NCBI RefSeq assembly: GCF_014062345.1
Contig: NZ_JACGLS010000004.1
Location: 186,001 to 250,000, forward strand
Length of the DNA: 64,000 bases
Source of the DNA: Tenacibaculum pelagium
Lineage (GTDB): Bacteria > Bacteroidota > Bacteroidia > Flavobacteriales > Flavobacteriaceae
Direction of reading: 5' to 3'
This document shows, piece after piece, positions 16,188-24,673 of the stretch; the stretch's first letter is position 1, and the number at the start of each line of letters is the position of its first letter. The notes beneath the pieces are model-generated. The model ran no database searches and was not told where the DNA came from. It saw nothing but the letters and a program-made list of their open reading frames with translations. A program made the position numbers and the translations under genes.

Positions 16188-17339
16188 TTATGATTGAATT
16201 TTTTCTTCTTTACTATGTAAAAGACGAGTTAGTTTAATAGATAAATCTAATAAAATAATTTTAGCATTCCCGTTTCGTTCAATATGATATTGAGCGTCAT
16301 TTACTTCTTTTTCAATCGTTAAAATGTTACCACTATGAACAAAAGGAGCAAATTTTTCTAATTTAAAATTTTTGGTTTTAGTTTCTAAGAAAACTAAATC
16401 TGGAGTTCCGTAGTTTAGTAATAAAGCTTGTCTAAAGAACTGCAAACAATATTGTAAAAATTGTTTTTGAGTTTCTCGCCCCGACTTAGCAATAGCATCA
16501 GACCACTCTATTAAATCTTGAATAACAGCTGCATTACCCTTAGCTTTAAAAGCTGCACGAATCCAAGTAATAAACCATTCTTCGAAAATTAAATCGTTAG
16601 AATTGTTATTTAAAATATGAAGTGCTTTGTTGTAGTTTCCTTCAGATTGATGGGCAATTTTTACAGCTTCATTCTCAGAAATACTTTCGTTTTTAACTAA
16701 AGTTGTAGCAATATCACTATCACTTAACGAAGGGAAATGTAATGCTTGACATCTAGATTTTATAGTATTTATAATTTGACCTTCATCTTCAGTAACTAAT
16801 AAAAATATGGTTTTACTAGGAGGCTCTTCAATAAGTTTTAATAGTTTATTAGATGCTGCGATGTTCATTTTTTCAGCCATCCAAATAATCATCACTTTAA
16901 AGCCACCTTCGTAAGATTTTAACTGTAATTTTTTAACAATATCTTCAGCTTCATCAACACCTATTTGCCCTTGTTTATTTTCTACACCAATATGTTGTAG
17001 CCAATTAAATAAACTTCCGTAAGGCTGTTCATCAATAAAAGTTCTCCAATCGTTTAAAAACAAATTACTTACCGGATGTCTTTTTACATTATCGTTCGTA
17101 GTAACAGGAAAAGCAAAATGTAAATCGGGGTGTTGTAGTTTATTACATTTTATATTGCAAGCTTCAGCATTTGTTGAAGAATTACATAATAAATATTGAG
17201 CATAAGCAATCGCCATTGGTAAAGTACCACATCCCTCTTTTCCAATAAAAAGTTGCGCATGAGGAATTCGGTTATTTTCAGCAGATTGCTGTAAGTGTTT
17301 TTTAATATGTTCTTGCCCTATGATTTGTTCGAAAGTCAT
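16188..17339 (-). CDS. holB: DNA polymerase III delta prime subunit
   Basis: 383 residues from the ATG at 17337-17339. A longer frame exists to 17378, but it would contain the promoter, and the family begins TFEQIIGQEHIKKHL. The Walker A region is degenerate (GKEGCGTLP), typical of delta prime, and four Cys near residues 52-68 form the zinc module. SRC (sensor/arginine region) follows at IKSRCQALHF. It is part of the clamp loader. A strong promoter lies directly before the start codon. Confidence 0.92.
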   Translation of the reverse strand: MTFEQIIGQEHIKKHLQQSAENNRIPHAQLFIGKEGCGTLPMAIAYAQYLLCNSSTNAEACNIKCNKLQHPDLHFAFPVTTNDNVKRHPVSNLFLNDWRTFIDEQPYGSLFNWLQHIGVENKQGQIGVDEAEDIVKKLQLKSYEGGFKVMIIWMAEKMNIAASNKLLKLIEEPPSKTIFLLVTEDEGQIINTIKSRCQALHFPSLSDSDIATTLVKNESISENEAVKIAHQSEGNYNKALHILNNNSNDLIFEEWFITWIRAAFKAKGNAAVIQDLIEWSDAIAKSGRETQKQFLQYCLQFFRQALLLNYGTPDLVFLETKTKNFKLEKFAPFVHSGNILTIEKEVNDAQYHIERNGNAKIILLDLSIKLTRLLHSKEEKIQS

Positions 17340-17343
17340 ACAG

Positions 17344-17373
17344 CAAATATAAGATTTCATAGGCAGCCAACAA
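17344..17373 (-). promoter_or_regulatory. holB promoter giving a near-leaderless mRNA
   Basis: On the minus strand TTG (17371-17373 or 17368-17370), spacer 19 or 16, TATATTTG (17344-17351). The -7 box ends only 4 bases before the ATG at 17339, so transcription should start at or within a few bases of the start codon. Confidence 0.75.
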
Positions 17374-17408
17374 CGCATAAATGAAAACTAGAGAATGATT
17401 GGGTTATA

Positions 17409-17440
17409 TTGTTTAGAACGATTCTATTTTAGTATATTTG
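17409..17440 (+). promoter_or_regulatory. Promoter of feoAB
   Basis: TTG at 17409-17411, 21-bp spacer, TATATTTG at 17433-17440, 22 bases before the feoA start. No clear Fur-box palindrome was visible by eye. Confidence 0.75.
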
Positions 17441-17462
17441 CAAGCTAAATCATACTTGTTTT

Positions 17463-17690
17463 TTGAACACAATTGCAACATTACACGTCGGAGAAAAAGG
17501 AATTATATCTGAAGAAAGCTTAGATAATATTCCTTTAAAATTGTTAGAAATGGGGTGTTTACCAGGAACAGAAGTAGAGTTACTACAAGTTGCTCCGTTA
17601 AAAGACCCAATGTATATTTGTGTAAACGGTAGTCATTTAGCAATTAGAAAAGAAACCGCTTGTCAAATTATAATTTCTAAACTTAACTGA
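17463..17690 (+). CDS. feoA: Ferrous iron transport protein A
   Basis: 75 residues with an SH3-like FeoA fold (LHVGEKGIISEE..., LLEMGCLPGTEVELLQ, DPMYICVNGSHLAIRKETA). Translation appears to start at TTG (17463), since the nearest in-frame ATG is too far inside. Its TGA overlaps the feoB ATG by one base (17690), so translation is coupled. FeoA assists FeoB in Fe(II) uptake at the inner membrane. Confidence 0.93.
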   Translation: MNTIATLHVGEKGIISEESLDNIPLKLLEMGCLPGTEVELLQVAPLKDPMYICVNGSHLAIRKETACQIIISKLN

Positions 17691-19795
17691 TGAGTAAACG
17701 TATTAAAGTTGCTTTAATTGGAAATCCGAATACAGGAAAAACTTCATTATTTAATCAATTAACAGGATTAAATCAAAAGGTTGGTAACTATCCTGGAGTA
17801 ACCGTAGATAAAAAACAAGGGGTATGTAAATTATCAAATAATCAAACTGCGATTATTACCGACTTACCTGGCACTTATAGTATCAATCCAACATCGATAG
17901 ACGAAAGTATTGTTTTAAAAACATTAATGAGTGCTCAAAAAGATGAGCAACCAGATGTAATTGTTATTGTTGCAGATATTGAGAATTTAAAGAGAAATTT
18001 ATTGTTGTTTTCTCAGATTCAAGATTTAGAAACACCAACAATTTTAGCCTTAAATATGGCTGATCAATTGCAGCGAAAAGGAATTTCGATTGATATTGAA
18101 GAACTTGAAAAAGAACTACAAACGAAAGTAGTTTTAATGTCGGCAAGAAATAATGAAGGAATAGATGAATTAAAAGCTGAAATTTCTAATTATGCTTCAA
18201 TAAAAACCGTTACAAATTTTAAGGAAATCTCTAAAAAAATTGATAAAAGCTATTTTGAAGAACTATCTAAGGTAAGTGATAAATTTTCAATGTATGAATT
18301 ATGGATGCTGTTAACCAAACAGCATACAATATTGCTTTCTGAAGAGGAAAAAACAGCAATACATTTTTTTGGTCACGATGTTTCTCAACAGAAGAAATAT
18401 CAGCATAAAGAAACGATATATAGATATCAGAAAATAAATTCAATTTTAAAGAAAACTTATAAGCTTGATAAATCAAAAGCAACGGATTTACGTAGTAAAT
18501 TAGATAAAGTTTTTACCCATAAAATATTTGGTTACATTATTTTCTTTGGATTATTATTATTGATTTTTCAATCAATTTTCGATTGGGCATCAACTCCAAT
18601 GGATTTTATTGATGGTTTTTTTGCTGATATTTCGATGTATACAAAAAACAACCTTCCAGCAGGAATGTTTACCGATTTACTAACGGATGGAATTATTCCA
18701 GGAATTGGTGGAGTTGTAATCTTTATTCCACAAATTGCAATTTTATTCTTGTTTATAGCCATTTTAGAAGAAACGGGTTATATGAGTAGAGTGGTGTTTT
18801 TAATGGATAAGATTATGCGTCGTTTCGGAATGAGTGGTAAAAGTGTAATTCCGTTAATTTCAGGTACCGCTTGTGCTATTCCTGCAATTATGGCGACAAG
18901 AACCATATCTAGTTGGAAAGAACGATTAATTACAATTTTAGTAACTCCATTTACTACATGTTCTGCACGATTGCCAGTATATGCAATTTTAATAGCATTG
19001 ATAATTCCAGATACTAAGGTATTCGGATTCTTAAATTTACAAGGAATAACGTTATTAGGATTATATGTTTTAGGATTTTTAGCAGCTATAATAGCCGCTT
19101 ATATTTTACATAAAACTTTAAAAATAAAAAGCAATTCGTTTTTTGTAATCGAGATGCCAAACTATAAGGTGCCGTCAGTAAAAAATGTGCTTTTAGATGT
19201 TTTAGAAAAAACGAAAGCATTTGTTTTTGGAGCGGGAAAAATCATATTAGCTATTTCTATTGTATTATGGTTTTTAGCATCACACGGACCATCATCATTT
19301 AAAGATGCTGAAAGAAATGTGGTTGAGAATGTTGCAAACCAAGGATTATCTGAAAATGAATTGGCACAAAAAGTAGCTTCAGCTAAATTAGAAAAATCGT
19401 ATATTGGAATAGCAGGAAAAACTATTGAACCAGTAGTAAAACCTTTAGGCTATGATTGGAAAATAGGAATTGGTTTAATAGCATCATTTGCTGCTCGCGA
19501 AGTTTTTATTGGTACACTAGCTACTATTTATAGTGTAGAAAATAATGATGAAGATACATCAACCATAAAAGAAAAAATGGCATCAGAAATTAACCCAGTT
19601 ACAGGAGAGAAGCGATTTAATTTTGCAACAGGTATTTCATTGTTATTATTTTATGCTTTTGCAATGCAATGTATGGCAACATTAGCCATTGTAAAACGTG
19701 AAACAAAAAGCTGGAAATGGCCAGTAATACAGTTGGTAGGTATGGGAGCTTTAGCATATTTATCGGCGTTTATAGCATATCAATTTTTAAAATAA
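17690..19795 (+). CDS. feoB: Ferrous iron transport GTPase B
   Basis: 701 residues. The N-terminal G domain has GNPNTGKTSLFNQ (G1), DLPGTYSI (G3) and NMAD (G4), then a helical domain and a polytopic membrane part with the two Gate regions (GFLNLQG region and TRTISSWKERL, FTTCSARLPVYA). The Cys of FTTCSARLPVY that lines the pore in the family is present. It is the Fe(II) permease. Its stop overlaps the start of the next small gene by one base. Confidence 0.97.
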   Translation: MSKRIKVALIGNPNTGKTSLFNQLTGLNQKVGNYPGVTVDKKQGVCKLSNNQTAIITDLPGTYSINPTSIDESIVLKTLMSAQKDEQPDVIVIVADIENLKRNLLLFSQIQDLETPTILALNMADQLQRKGISIDIEELEKELQTKVVLMSARNNEGIDELKAEISNYASIKTVTNFKEISKKIDKSYFEELSKVSDKFSMYELWMLLTKQHTILLSEEEKTAIHFFGHDVSQQKKYQHKETIYRYQKINSILKKTYKLDKSKATDLRSKLDKVFTHKIFGYIIFFGLLLLIFQSIFDWASTPMDFIDGFFADISMYTKNNLPAGMFTDLLTDGIIPGIGGVVIFIPQIAILFLFIAILEETGYMSRVVFLMDKIMRRFGMSGKSVIPLISGTACAIPAIMATRTISSWKERLITILVTPFTTCSARLPVYAILIALIIPDTKVFGFLNLQGITLLGLYVLGFLAAIIAAYILHKTLKIKSNSFFVIEMPNYKVPSVKNVLLDVLEKTKAFVFGAGKIILAISIVLWFLASHGPSSFKDAERNVVENVANQGLSENELAQKVASAKLEKSYIGIAGKTIEPVVKPLGYDWKIGIGLIASFAAREVFIGTLATIYSVENNDEDTSTIKEKMASEINPVTGEKRFNFATGISLLLFYAFAMQCMATLAIVKRETKSWKWPVIQLVGMGALAYLSAFIAYQFLK

Positions 19796-19911
19796 TGCAA
19801 GAGGTTATTACATATACAGTAGTCGTTTTAGCAGTTGTTTTTTTAGTGAAGAAATTTGTTTTTAAAACTAAAAAAAAGACAAACTGTAATACCGATTGTA
19901 ATTGCTCATAA
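19795..19911 (+). CDS. FeoB-associated Cys-rich membrane protein
   Basis: 38 residues from the ATG at 19795, which overlaps the last base of the feoB stop. One membrane helix (about 4-22, ITYTVVVLAVVFLVKKFVF) is followed by a basic stretch and a CNTDCNCS tail. This is the plan of the small FeoB-associated Cys-rich proteins found after feoB in many genomes. It may hand over or sense Fe(II). A longer in-frame reading from 19717 would lie inside feoB and is not needed. Confidence 0.85.
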   Translation: MQEVITYTVVVLAVVFLVKKFVFKTKKKTNCNTDCNCS

Positions 19912-19936
19912 AATTAAAAGAAAAAGTTACTTTTGT

Positions 19937-19968
19937 TTGTATCACATTTTACAATTAATGTAGTTTTG
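19937..19968 (+). promoter_or_regulatory. Promoter of the 157-residue outer membrane protein gene
   Basis: TTG at 19937-19939, 21-bp spacer, TAGTTTTG at 19961-19968. It leaves a leader of about 45 nt before the ATG at 20021. Confidence 0.65.
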
Positions 19969-20020
19969 TGGTACTATAATTGATATTGAACTCAAGTTAT
20001 AATCGATTAAAAAATTTTAC

Positions 20021-20494
20021 ATGAAAAAAATACTTTTAGTAGCTGTAGTTTTTATCAGCTCATTTACTCAAGCGCAACAAGAAGTTAAGGTTGATTTATT
20101 AGATGCATTAGCGTTTAAAACAATGGAATTTTCTTACGAGTACTATACTAGCGAAAGTTCATCTGTAGGTGTTTCAGCGTTATTTAATTTTGAGAAAAAA
20201 TCTGCTGATTTTAAATACAATGAAGAACGCATGATTACTCCTTATTTCCGTCACTACTTTACTAATAATGGAACTTGGAATTATTTCGGAGAAGTTTTCT
20301 TAGGAATTAACACTGGAGAAAAAGATGATGTAGAGTATACTGATGGTGCTTTAGGAATCGCAATAGGTTCTAAATACGTTTCATCTGGTGGATTTGTTGT
20401 TGGTGTTTACGGAGGTTTAGGTAGAAATATGTTTTCTTCTAATTCAAGAAGCATTGTACCAAGAGTAGGAATTAACTTAGGTTATAGATTTTAA
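20021..20494 (+). CDS. Small outer-membrane beta-barrel protein
   Basis: 157 residues with a signal peptide (1-19, ending TQAQ). The mature part alternates polar and hydrophobic residues with aromatic girdles, and ends VPRVGINLGYRF, a C-terminal aromatic residue typical of outer-membrane barrels. Probably an 8-strand barrel of the OmpW/OprF-like DUF3575 type. No partner is evident; it stands between feoB and a convergent gene and has its own promoter and terminator. Confidence 0.8.
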   Translation: MKKILLVAVVFISSFTQAQQEVKVDLLDALAFKTMEFSYEYYTSESSSVGVSALFNFEKKSADFKYNEERMITPYFRHYFTNNGTWNYFGEVFLGINTGEKDDVEYTDGALGIAIGSKYVSSGGFVVGVYGGLGRNMFSSNSRSIVPRVGINLGYRF

Positions 20495-20518
20495 TTCATT
20501 TCCTATTTCAAAATATAA

Positions 20519-20550
20519 ATACCCTAACAAATTTGTTAGGGTATTTTTTT
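20519..20550. terminator. Bidirectional terminator
   Basis: Stem TACCCTAACAAA / TTTGTTAGGGTA with T-rich flank, between the convergent genes ending at 20494 (+) and 20552 (-). Confidence 0.85.
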
Positions 20551-20551
20551 A

Positions 20552-21013
20552 TTAATCTTTTAGGGAGAATCTTGGTTTGGATTGCCAAATAATATTGATG
20601 GACTTCCATCCGTCTTTAGTTTTTACCATATTTAAATAATCAATTCCCCATACTGCAGTAACTTTTGCTACAGCAATTTTATCCGAAACTTCTAAAACAG
20701 TTACTTCTCTAATTGATTTTTCATTGGCTCTATTTCCTTTTGCATTCCAACGTTTTGCCAAAGCAATTAATTTATCAAAAGGCATTTCAGATTTGTCAGA
20801 AAATTTCCCTTTCTTTTTGTCGAACCACCACCCAACTTTTCTAACGTTTTTATGAACACTATTGTAGGCTAAAGTAGTGTCGGCTTTATAAAAAGTATCA
20901 ATATAATTATAAGCTGCTTGTTTAACATCTTTAATTGCTTGCTCTTTTTCTTGTGCAGCTAATTGAAATTGAACAGTAAAAAGTAGAATGATTAAATAAT
21001 ATAAAGCTTTCAT
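20552..21013 (-). CDS. NTF2-like (putative lumazine-binding type) secreted protein
   Basis: 153 residues with signal peptide (1-20). The body fits the NTF2-like superfamily: an N-terminal helix (AAYNYIDTFYKADTTLAYNSVHKNV), then strands REVTVLEVSDKIAVAKVTAVW and MVKTKDGWKSINIIWQ. Members of the putative lumazine-binding group look like this. No catalytic residues can be assigned and the true ligand is unknown. Monocistronic, with a shared terminator downstream. Confidence 0.78.
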   Translation of the reverse strand: MKALYYLIILLFTVQFQLAAQEKEQAIKDVKQAAYNYIDTFYKADTTLAYNSVHKNVRKVGWWFDKKKGKFSDKSEMPFDKLIALAKRWNAKGNRANEKSIREVTVLEVSDKIAVAKVTAVWGIDYLNMVKTKDGWKSINIIWQSKPRFSLKD

Positions 21014-21156
21014 GATTGACTGATTTCGTTAAAAATACGCAATCTTTTGATTTTTAGATGTTAATAGATTCTTAAACCATTATTTTTTCAATTAGACATT
21101 TATAATGATTTAAACTTTTATGAATTGAGTATATTTAAAGAATTAAACGAAACTAA

Positions 21157-21738
21157 GTGAGCGAAATTTTACTTCAAGTTTTTAAGGGAACTTTATTTAC
21201 TAAAAAAGAAGAACAGCTTATTTTAAATAAGCTAAAAAGAAAAACTTTGAAGAAAGGAGAATTTCTTTTAAAAGCAGATGAGAAGGTTAAAGATTTACAT
21301 TTTATAGAAGAGGGTTGTTTACGAACTTATTTTATAGATTCTTCAGGAAAAGAACATACGCTTCAATTTGCAATTAATGGATGGTGGATAAGTGACTACA
21401 TTGCGCTATTTGGAAAAGAAAAAACCAAATCAGTATCTTATATAGAGTGTATAAAAGAATCTGTTTTATATAAAATATCAAAAGAAGATTTTGACGACTT
21501 ATGTAATGAAATTCCTAAAATCAGTAACTTTCATATTAAAAATTTAGAATCTGCATTTGCAGCTTTTCAAAGAAGAATTCTAGAGAACTTAACATTTTCA
21601 GCGAAACAACGTTATCTAAATTTTATAAAAACCTATCCTAATATAGAGCAAAATGTAAAAAATTATCACATCGCCTCTTATTTGGGAATTACAAATGAAA
21701 GTTTAAGTAGAATTCGAAAAGAAATAGCAAACGAGTAA
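21157..21738 (+). CDS. Crp/Fnr family transcriptional regulator
   Basis: 193 residues starting at GTG (21157). Cyclic-nucleotide-binding fold (LKKGEFLLKADEKVKDLHFIEEGCLRTYF, with FAINGWWISDY) followed by a Crp-type helix-turn-helix (about 165-190, HIASYLGITNESLSRIRKEI). The residues that bind cAMP phosphate in Crp are not conserved, and no Fnr-type Cys cluster is present, as in many flavobacterial members. It precedes a nitroreductase gene by 67 bases and may control it; this is inference. Confidence 0.9.
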   Translation: MSEILLQVFKGTLFTKKEEQLILNKLKRKTLKKGEFLLKADEKVKDLHFIEEGCLRTYFIDSSGKEHTLQFAINGWWISDYIALFGKEKTKSVSYIECIKESVLYKISKEDFDDLCNEIPKISNFHIKNLESAFAAFQRRILENLTFSAKQRYLNFIKTYPNIEQNVKNYHIASYLGITNESLSRIRKEIANE

Positions 21739-21778
21739 TTTCTTACCATACATCAATTTTTTAGAGTAATCTGAAGAC

Positions 21779-21786
21779 TAAATTTG
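21779..21786 (+). promoter_or_regulatory. -7 element of the nitroreductase/Hsp31-like operon
   Basis: TAAATTTG, 19 bases before the nitroreductase ATG. No clear TTG at the -33 position, so it may need an activator; the Crp/Fnr gene next door is a candidate. Confidence 0.5.
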
Positions 21787-21805
21787 TACTTTCAAAAATA
21801 AACAA

Positions 21806-22435
21806 ATGAGTTTTTTAGATAAATTAAATGAACGTTATGCTACTAAGGCTATGAATGGCAAAGTAGTTCCAGAAAAGAAAATAGATAATATTTTAGAAGC
21901 TATAAGGTTAGCACCAACCTCAAGTGGATTGCAACCTTTTGAGGTTTTTGTAGTAACTAATGATGAAACTAAAGCAAGTATTAGAGAAATTGCTTGGAAT
22001 CAACCACAAGTAACAGATTGTTCTCATTTATTGGTTTTCGCAGCTTGGGATAACTACACAGAAGACCGAATAAATAACATGTTCAATTTAACAAACGAGA
22101 TTCGTGGATTTAAAAATGAAGGCTGGGAAAATTACCGACAAAAGTTATTGGCAGGGTATCCACCACGTGATGCTGAGGTGAATTTTGAACATGCAGCTCG
22201 TCAAACCTATATTGCTTTTATGGCAGCAATTACACAAGCAGCTTATGAAGGAGTTGACAGTACACCCATGGAAGGTTTTGATCCAACTGCATTAGATAAA
22301 ATTTTAGGGTTACGAGAAAAAGGATTACGTAGCACTTTATTACTACCTTTAGGGTATAGAAATGCAGATAAAGATTGGTTAGTAAACTTGGTAAAAGTTA
22401 GAAAACCAATGAAAGAATTAGTAACTTTTATATAA
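21806..22435 (+). CDS. NAD(P)H-dependent nitroreductase family oxidoreductase
   Basis: 209 residues with the FMN-binding nitroreductase pattern: RYATKAMNG near the N-terminus, APTSSGLQPFEVFVV, HAARQTYIAFMAAITQAAYEG, and LPLGYRNADKDW. Similar to NfsB and dihydropteridine-reductase-like enzymes that reduce nitro compounds or quinones. It ends 6 bases before an Hsp31-like gene, so the two are an operon, suggesting protection from reactive electrophiles. Confidence 0.92.
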   Translation: MSFLDKLNERYATKAMNGKVVPEKKIDNILEAIRLAPTSSGLQPFEVFVVTNDETKASIREIAWNQPQVTDCSHLLVFAAWDNYTEDRINNMFNLTNEIRGFKNEGWENYRQKLLAGYPPRDAEVNFEHAARQTYIAFMAAITQAAYEGVDSTPMEGFDPTALDKILGLREKGLRSTLLLPLGYRNADKDWLVNLVKVRKPMKELVTFI

Positions 22436-22441
22436 AAAATT

Positions 22442-23353
22442 ATGATTAAAAAAATAGTATTAGGGTTCGTAACATTATTAGTAATTGCATTTATAGCCAT
22501 TTATTTTGCGGCTAAACCAACTCAAGTAGAAGATGGAGCATATATTCCTTCTCCGTTAGCTTTAAAATTAGCAACATCTCCAACTACAGATTTTGACAAC
22601 ACTGTTTATGAAAATAAACACACAGGAAACCAAAAAGTATTGATGATTTGTACTGAAGAAAGAAATATGACCATGGCAAACGGTAAGAAGTTTTCAACAG
22701 GAAACCATCCTGTAGAAATGTTGTTGCCAGTACTGCATTTAAAAAATGCAGGTTTTGATGTTGAGGTTGTTACACCAACAGGTAAATCAGCAGCAATAGA
22801 AATGTGGGCAATACCAGAAGAAGATAAAAATGTAAAAGCTATTTTTAAAGAATTCAAAAATAAATTTGAAAAACCAAGAAGTTTAAAGGATTTCGTGAAT
22901 ACCACAATGAATGACAGCATTAATAATTATGCAGCAATTTTTATTCCTGGAGGTCATGGTGCAATGTTAGGTTTACCAGATAATAAAGATGTAAATAAGG
23001 TGTTGCAATGGTCGCATAATAGTGATATGTATACACTTGCTATTTGCCACGGTCCAGCAGCTTTATTAGCTGGGAATATAGATGGAAACAAAGAAGATTT
23101 TATTTATAAAGGATATAAAATAGCCGCTTTTCCTGATGCAGTAGATGAGCAAACTCCAATGATTGGTTATATGCCTGGGAGCATGCCTTGGAAATATGGC
23201 GAAAAATTAAACGATTTAGGAGTTACTATTATTAATGAAGAGGCTGATGCAACTGTACATATAGATAGAAAATTAATTACTGGAGCAAGCCCATTAGCGG
23301 CAAATGCTTTTGGTAAATTAGCTGCTACTGAATTATTGAAAGCAGAAAAATAA
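22442..23353 (+). CDS. DJ-1/PfpI family protein, Hsp31-like, membrane-anchored
   Basis: 303 residues. An N-terminal membrane helix (about 5-24) is followed by a DJ-1/PfpI domain with catalytic C202-H203 in AICHGPAALL and the family glutamate E92 (HPVEML). Length and insertions fit the Hsp31/HchA class (glyoxalase III, proposed deglycase). The anchor is not found in E. coli HchA and would place the domain outside the inner membrane. Second gene of an operon with a nitroreductase. Confidence 0.88.
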   Translation: MIKKIVLGFVTLLVIAFIAIYFAAKPTQVEDGAYIPSPLALKLATSPTTDFDNTVYENKHTGNQKVLMICTEERNMTMANGKKFSTGNHPVEMLLPVLHLKNAGFDVEVVTPTGKSAAIEMWAIPEEDKNVKAIFKEFKNKFEKPRSLKDFVNTTMNDSINNYAAIFIPGGHGAMLGLPDNKDVNKVLQWSHNSDMYTLAICHGPAALLAGNIDGNKEDFIYKGYKIAAFPDAVDEQTPMIGYMPGSMPWKYGEKLNDLGVTIINEEADATVHIDRKLITGASPLAANAFGKLAATELLKAEK

Positions 23354-23380
23354 AGGGTAACCTTTTATTAAGGGTATAAA

Positions 23381-23417
23381 AATAGCAGTTTAGCTTTTAG
23401 TTAAACTGCTATTTTTT
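23381..23417. terminator. Bidirectional terminator overlapping the brnQ stop codon
   Basis: Stem AATAGCAGTTTA / TAAACTGCTATT followed by T residues on the plus strand. It serves the Hsp31-like gene; the brnQ stop at 23390 lies inside it, so its last codons are part of the stem. Confidence 0.8.
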
Positions 23418-24673
23418 TGAATTAAATTAGCAATAATAAAACTCAAAATAGCTGGCAAAACCCATCCTAAATGATAGTTAGCTAATGGGATTAAATCTTT
23501 AATTCCAGTTAAACTTTCTTTAGAAACAATAAACCCTAAAAAGTCAGGGATACTAAAAATAAAAGTAATTAAAATAACTGCTTTAAAAACTAGTGCAGAA
23601 GCCCATTTTTTAGGAATAACATTTAGTAATATTAAAACAATAGTTATTGGGTAAATAAACATTAGAGCAGGTAAGGCAATATTAATAATATAATGCACGT
23701 CGAATTGTCCCATAACTACACCTAAAACACAACCAACAATAGCAGTTACTAAATAAGCATTTTTTGAGTTTTTAAGTAACCCTTTAAAATAATCAGCGGT
23801 TCCAGTTATAATACCTACTGCAGTAGTAAAGCAGGCTAAGGCAACTAAAATACTTAAAAAAACAGTGCCGATATTTCCAAGAGTTTGTGTGCTTAAGCTA
23901 GATAAAACATCCGTTCTTGTTGCTTTTTCAGTAAAAGTAGAGCTAAATAATGCTCCGTTATAGATTAACCCTGTGTAAATAATAAGTAACCCTAAACCAG
24001 CGATAAATCCGGCTTTGGTTATGAGTTCTTTTTTCTGTTCGAAAGAGGTTGATTTATTAAAGTTCATTGAAATTACTAAAACTCCTCCAACAACAACAGC
24101 TCCAATAGCATCAAAGGTTTGATATCCTTCTAGTATTCCGTCAATAAACGGCGTTTTAAAAATTGATGGAGTTATTGTTTCGGTAGCAGAAAACATTCCA
24201 ATAAAAATAATAGCTAATAGAATGATAATGATAAGTGGAGTTAAAAAGCGGCCTAATAAACTCAAAACTTTAGTTCTGTTCATTACAAAAATAAATACGA
24301 GCATAAAATAGAGTGTGCTAGTTACTAAAGAACTAACATCAAAATAAGGTTGAATGGCCATTTCATGGGTAACCGAAGCAGTTCTAGGTGCTGGTAAAGC
24401 TATAGAAATAACATAAACAATTAAGCAATAAGTAGTACTAAATATTGGCGAAACCTTTTTACCAAAATCATACATGGTTCCTTGTAATCTAGCATGTGCT
24501 AATATTCCTAAAATAGGTATAATTACAGCGGTAAGAAAGAACCCTAAAGTTACTAAAGACCAACTATATCCAGCATTTTTACCTAAAAATGGAGGTAGTA
24601 TTAAATTTCCTGCCCCAAAGAACATAGAAAAAAGAGCAAATCCTGTGATGAATATATCTTTAGTTTTATTCAT
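23390..24673 (-). CDS. brnQ: Branched-chain amino acid transport carrier protein
   Basis: 427 residues, about 12 membrane helices, family LIVCS. The N-terminal FSMFFGAGNLILPPFLG is the diagnostic motif. It imports leucine, isoleucine and valine with Na+ or H+. Its start overlaps the end of an upstream membrane-protein gene by 8 bases, so expression is likely coupled. The last codons lie in the terminator stem shared with the convergent operon. Confidence 0.93.
   Translation of the reverse strand: MNKTKDIFITGFALFSMFFGAGNLILPPFLGKNAGYSWSLVTLGFFLTAVIIPILGILAHARLQGTMYDFGKKVSPIFSTTYCLIVYVISIALPAPRTASVTHEMAIQPYFDVSSLVTSTLYFMLVFIFVMNRTKVLSLLGRFLTPLIIIILLAIIFIGMFSATETITPSIFKTPFIDGILEGYQTFDAIGAVVVGGVLVISMNFNKSTSFEQKKELITKAGFIAGLGLLIIYTGLIYNGALFSSTFTEKATRTDVLSSLSTQTLGNIGTVFLSILVALACFTTAVGIITGTADYFKGLLKNSKNAYLVTAIVGCVLGVVMGQFDVHYIINIALPALMFIYPITIVLILLNVIPKKWASALVFKAVILITFIFSIPDFLGFIVSKESLTGIKDLIPLANYHLGWVLPAILSFIIANLIQKNSSLTKS

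Noticed and set aside
17340..17378. Longer holB start at 17378
   Set aside because: The promoter lies inside this stretch, and the family starts at the later ATG.
19717..19794. Extended N-terminus for the FeoB-associated protein
   Set aside because: It is out-of-frame feoB sequence; the ATG overlapping the feoB stop gives the expected 38-residue protein.
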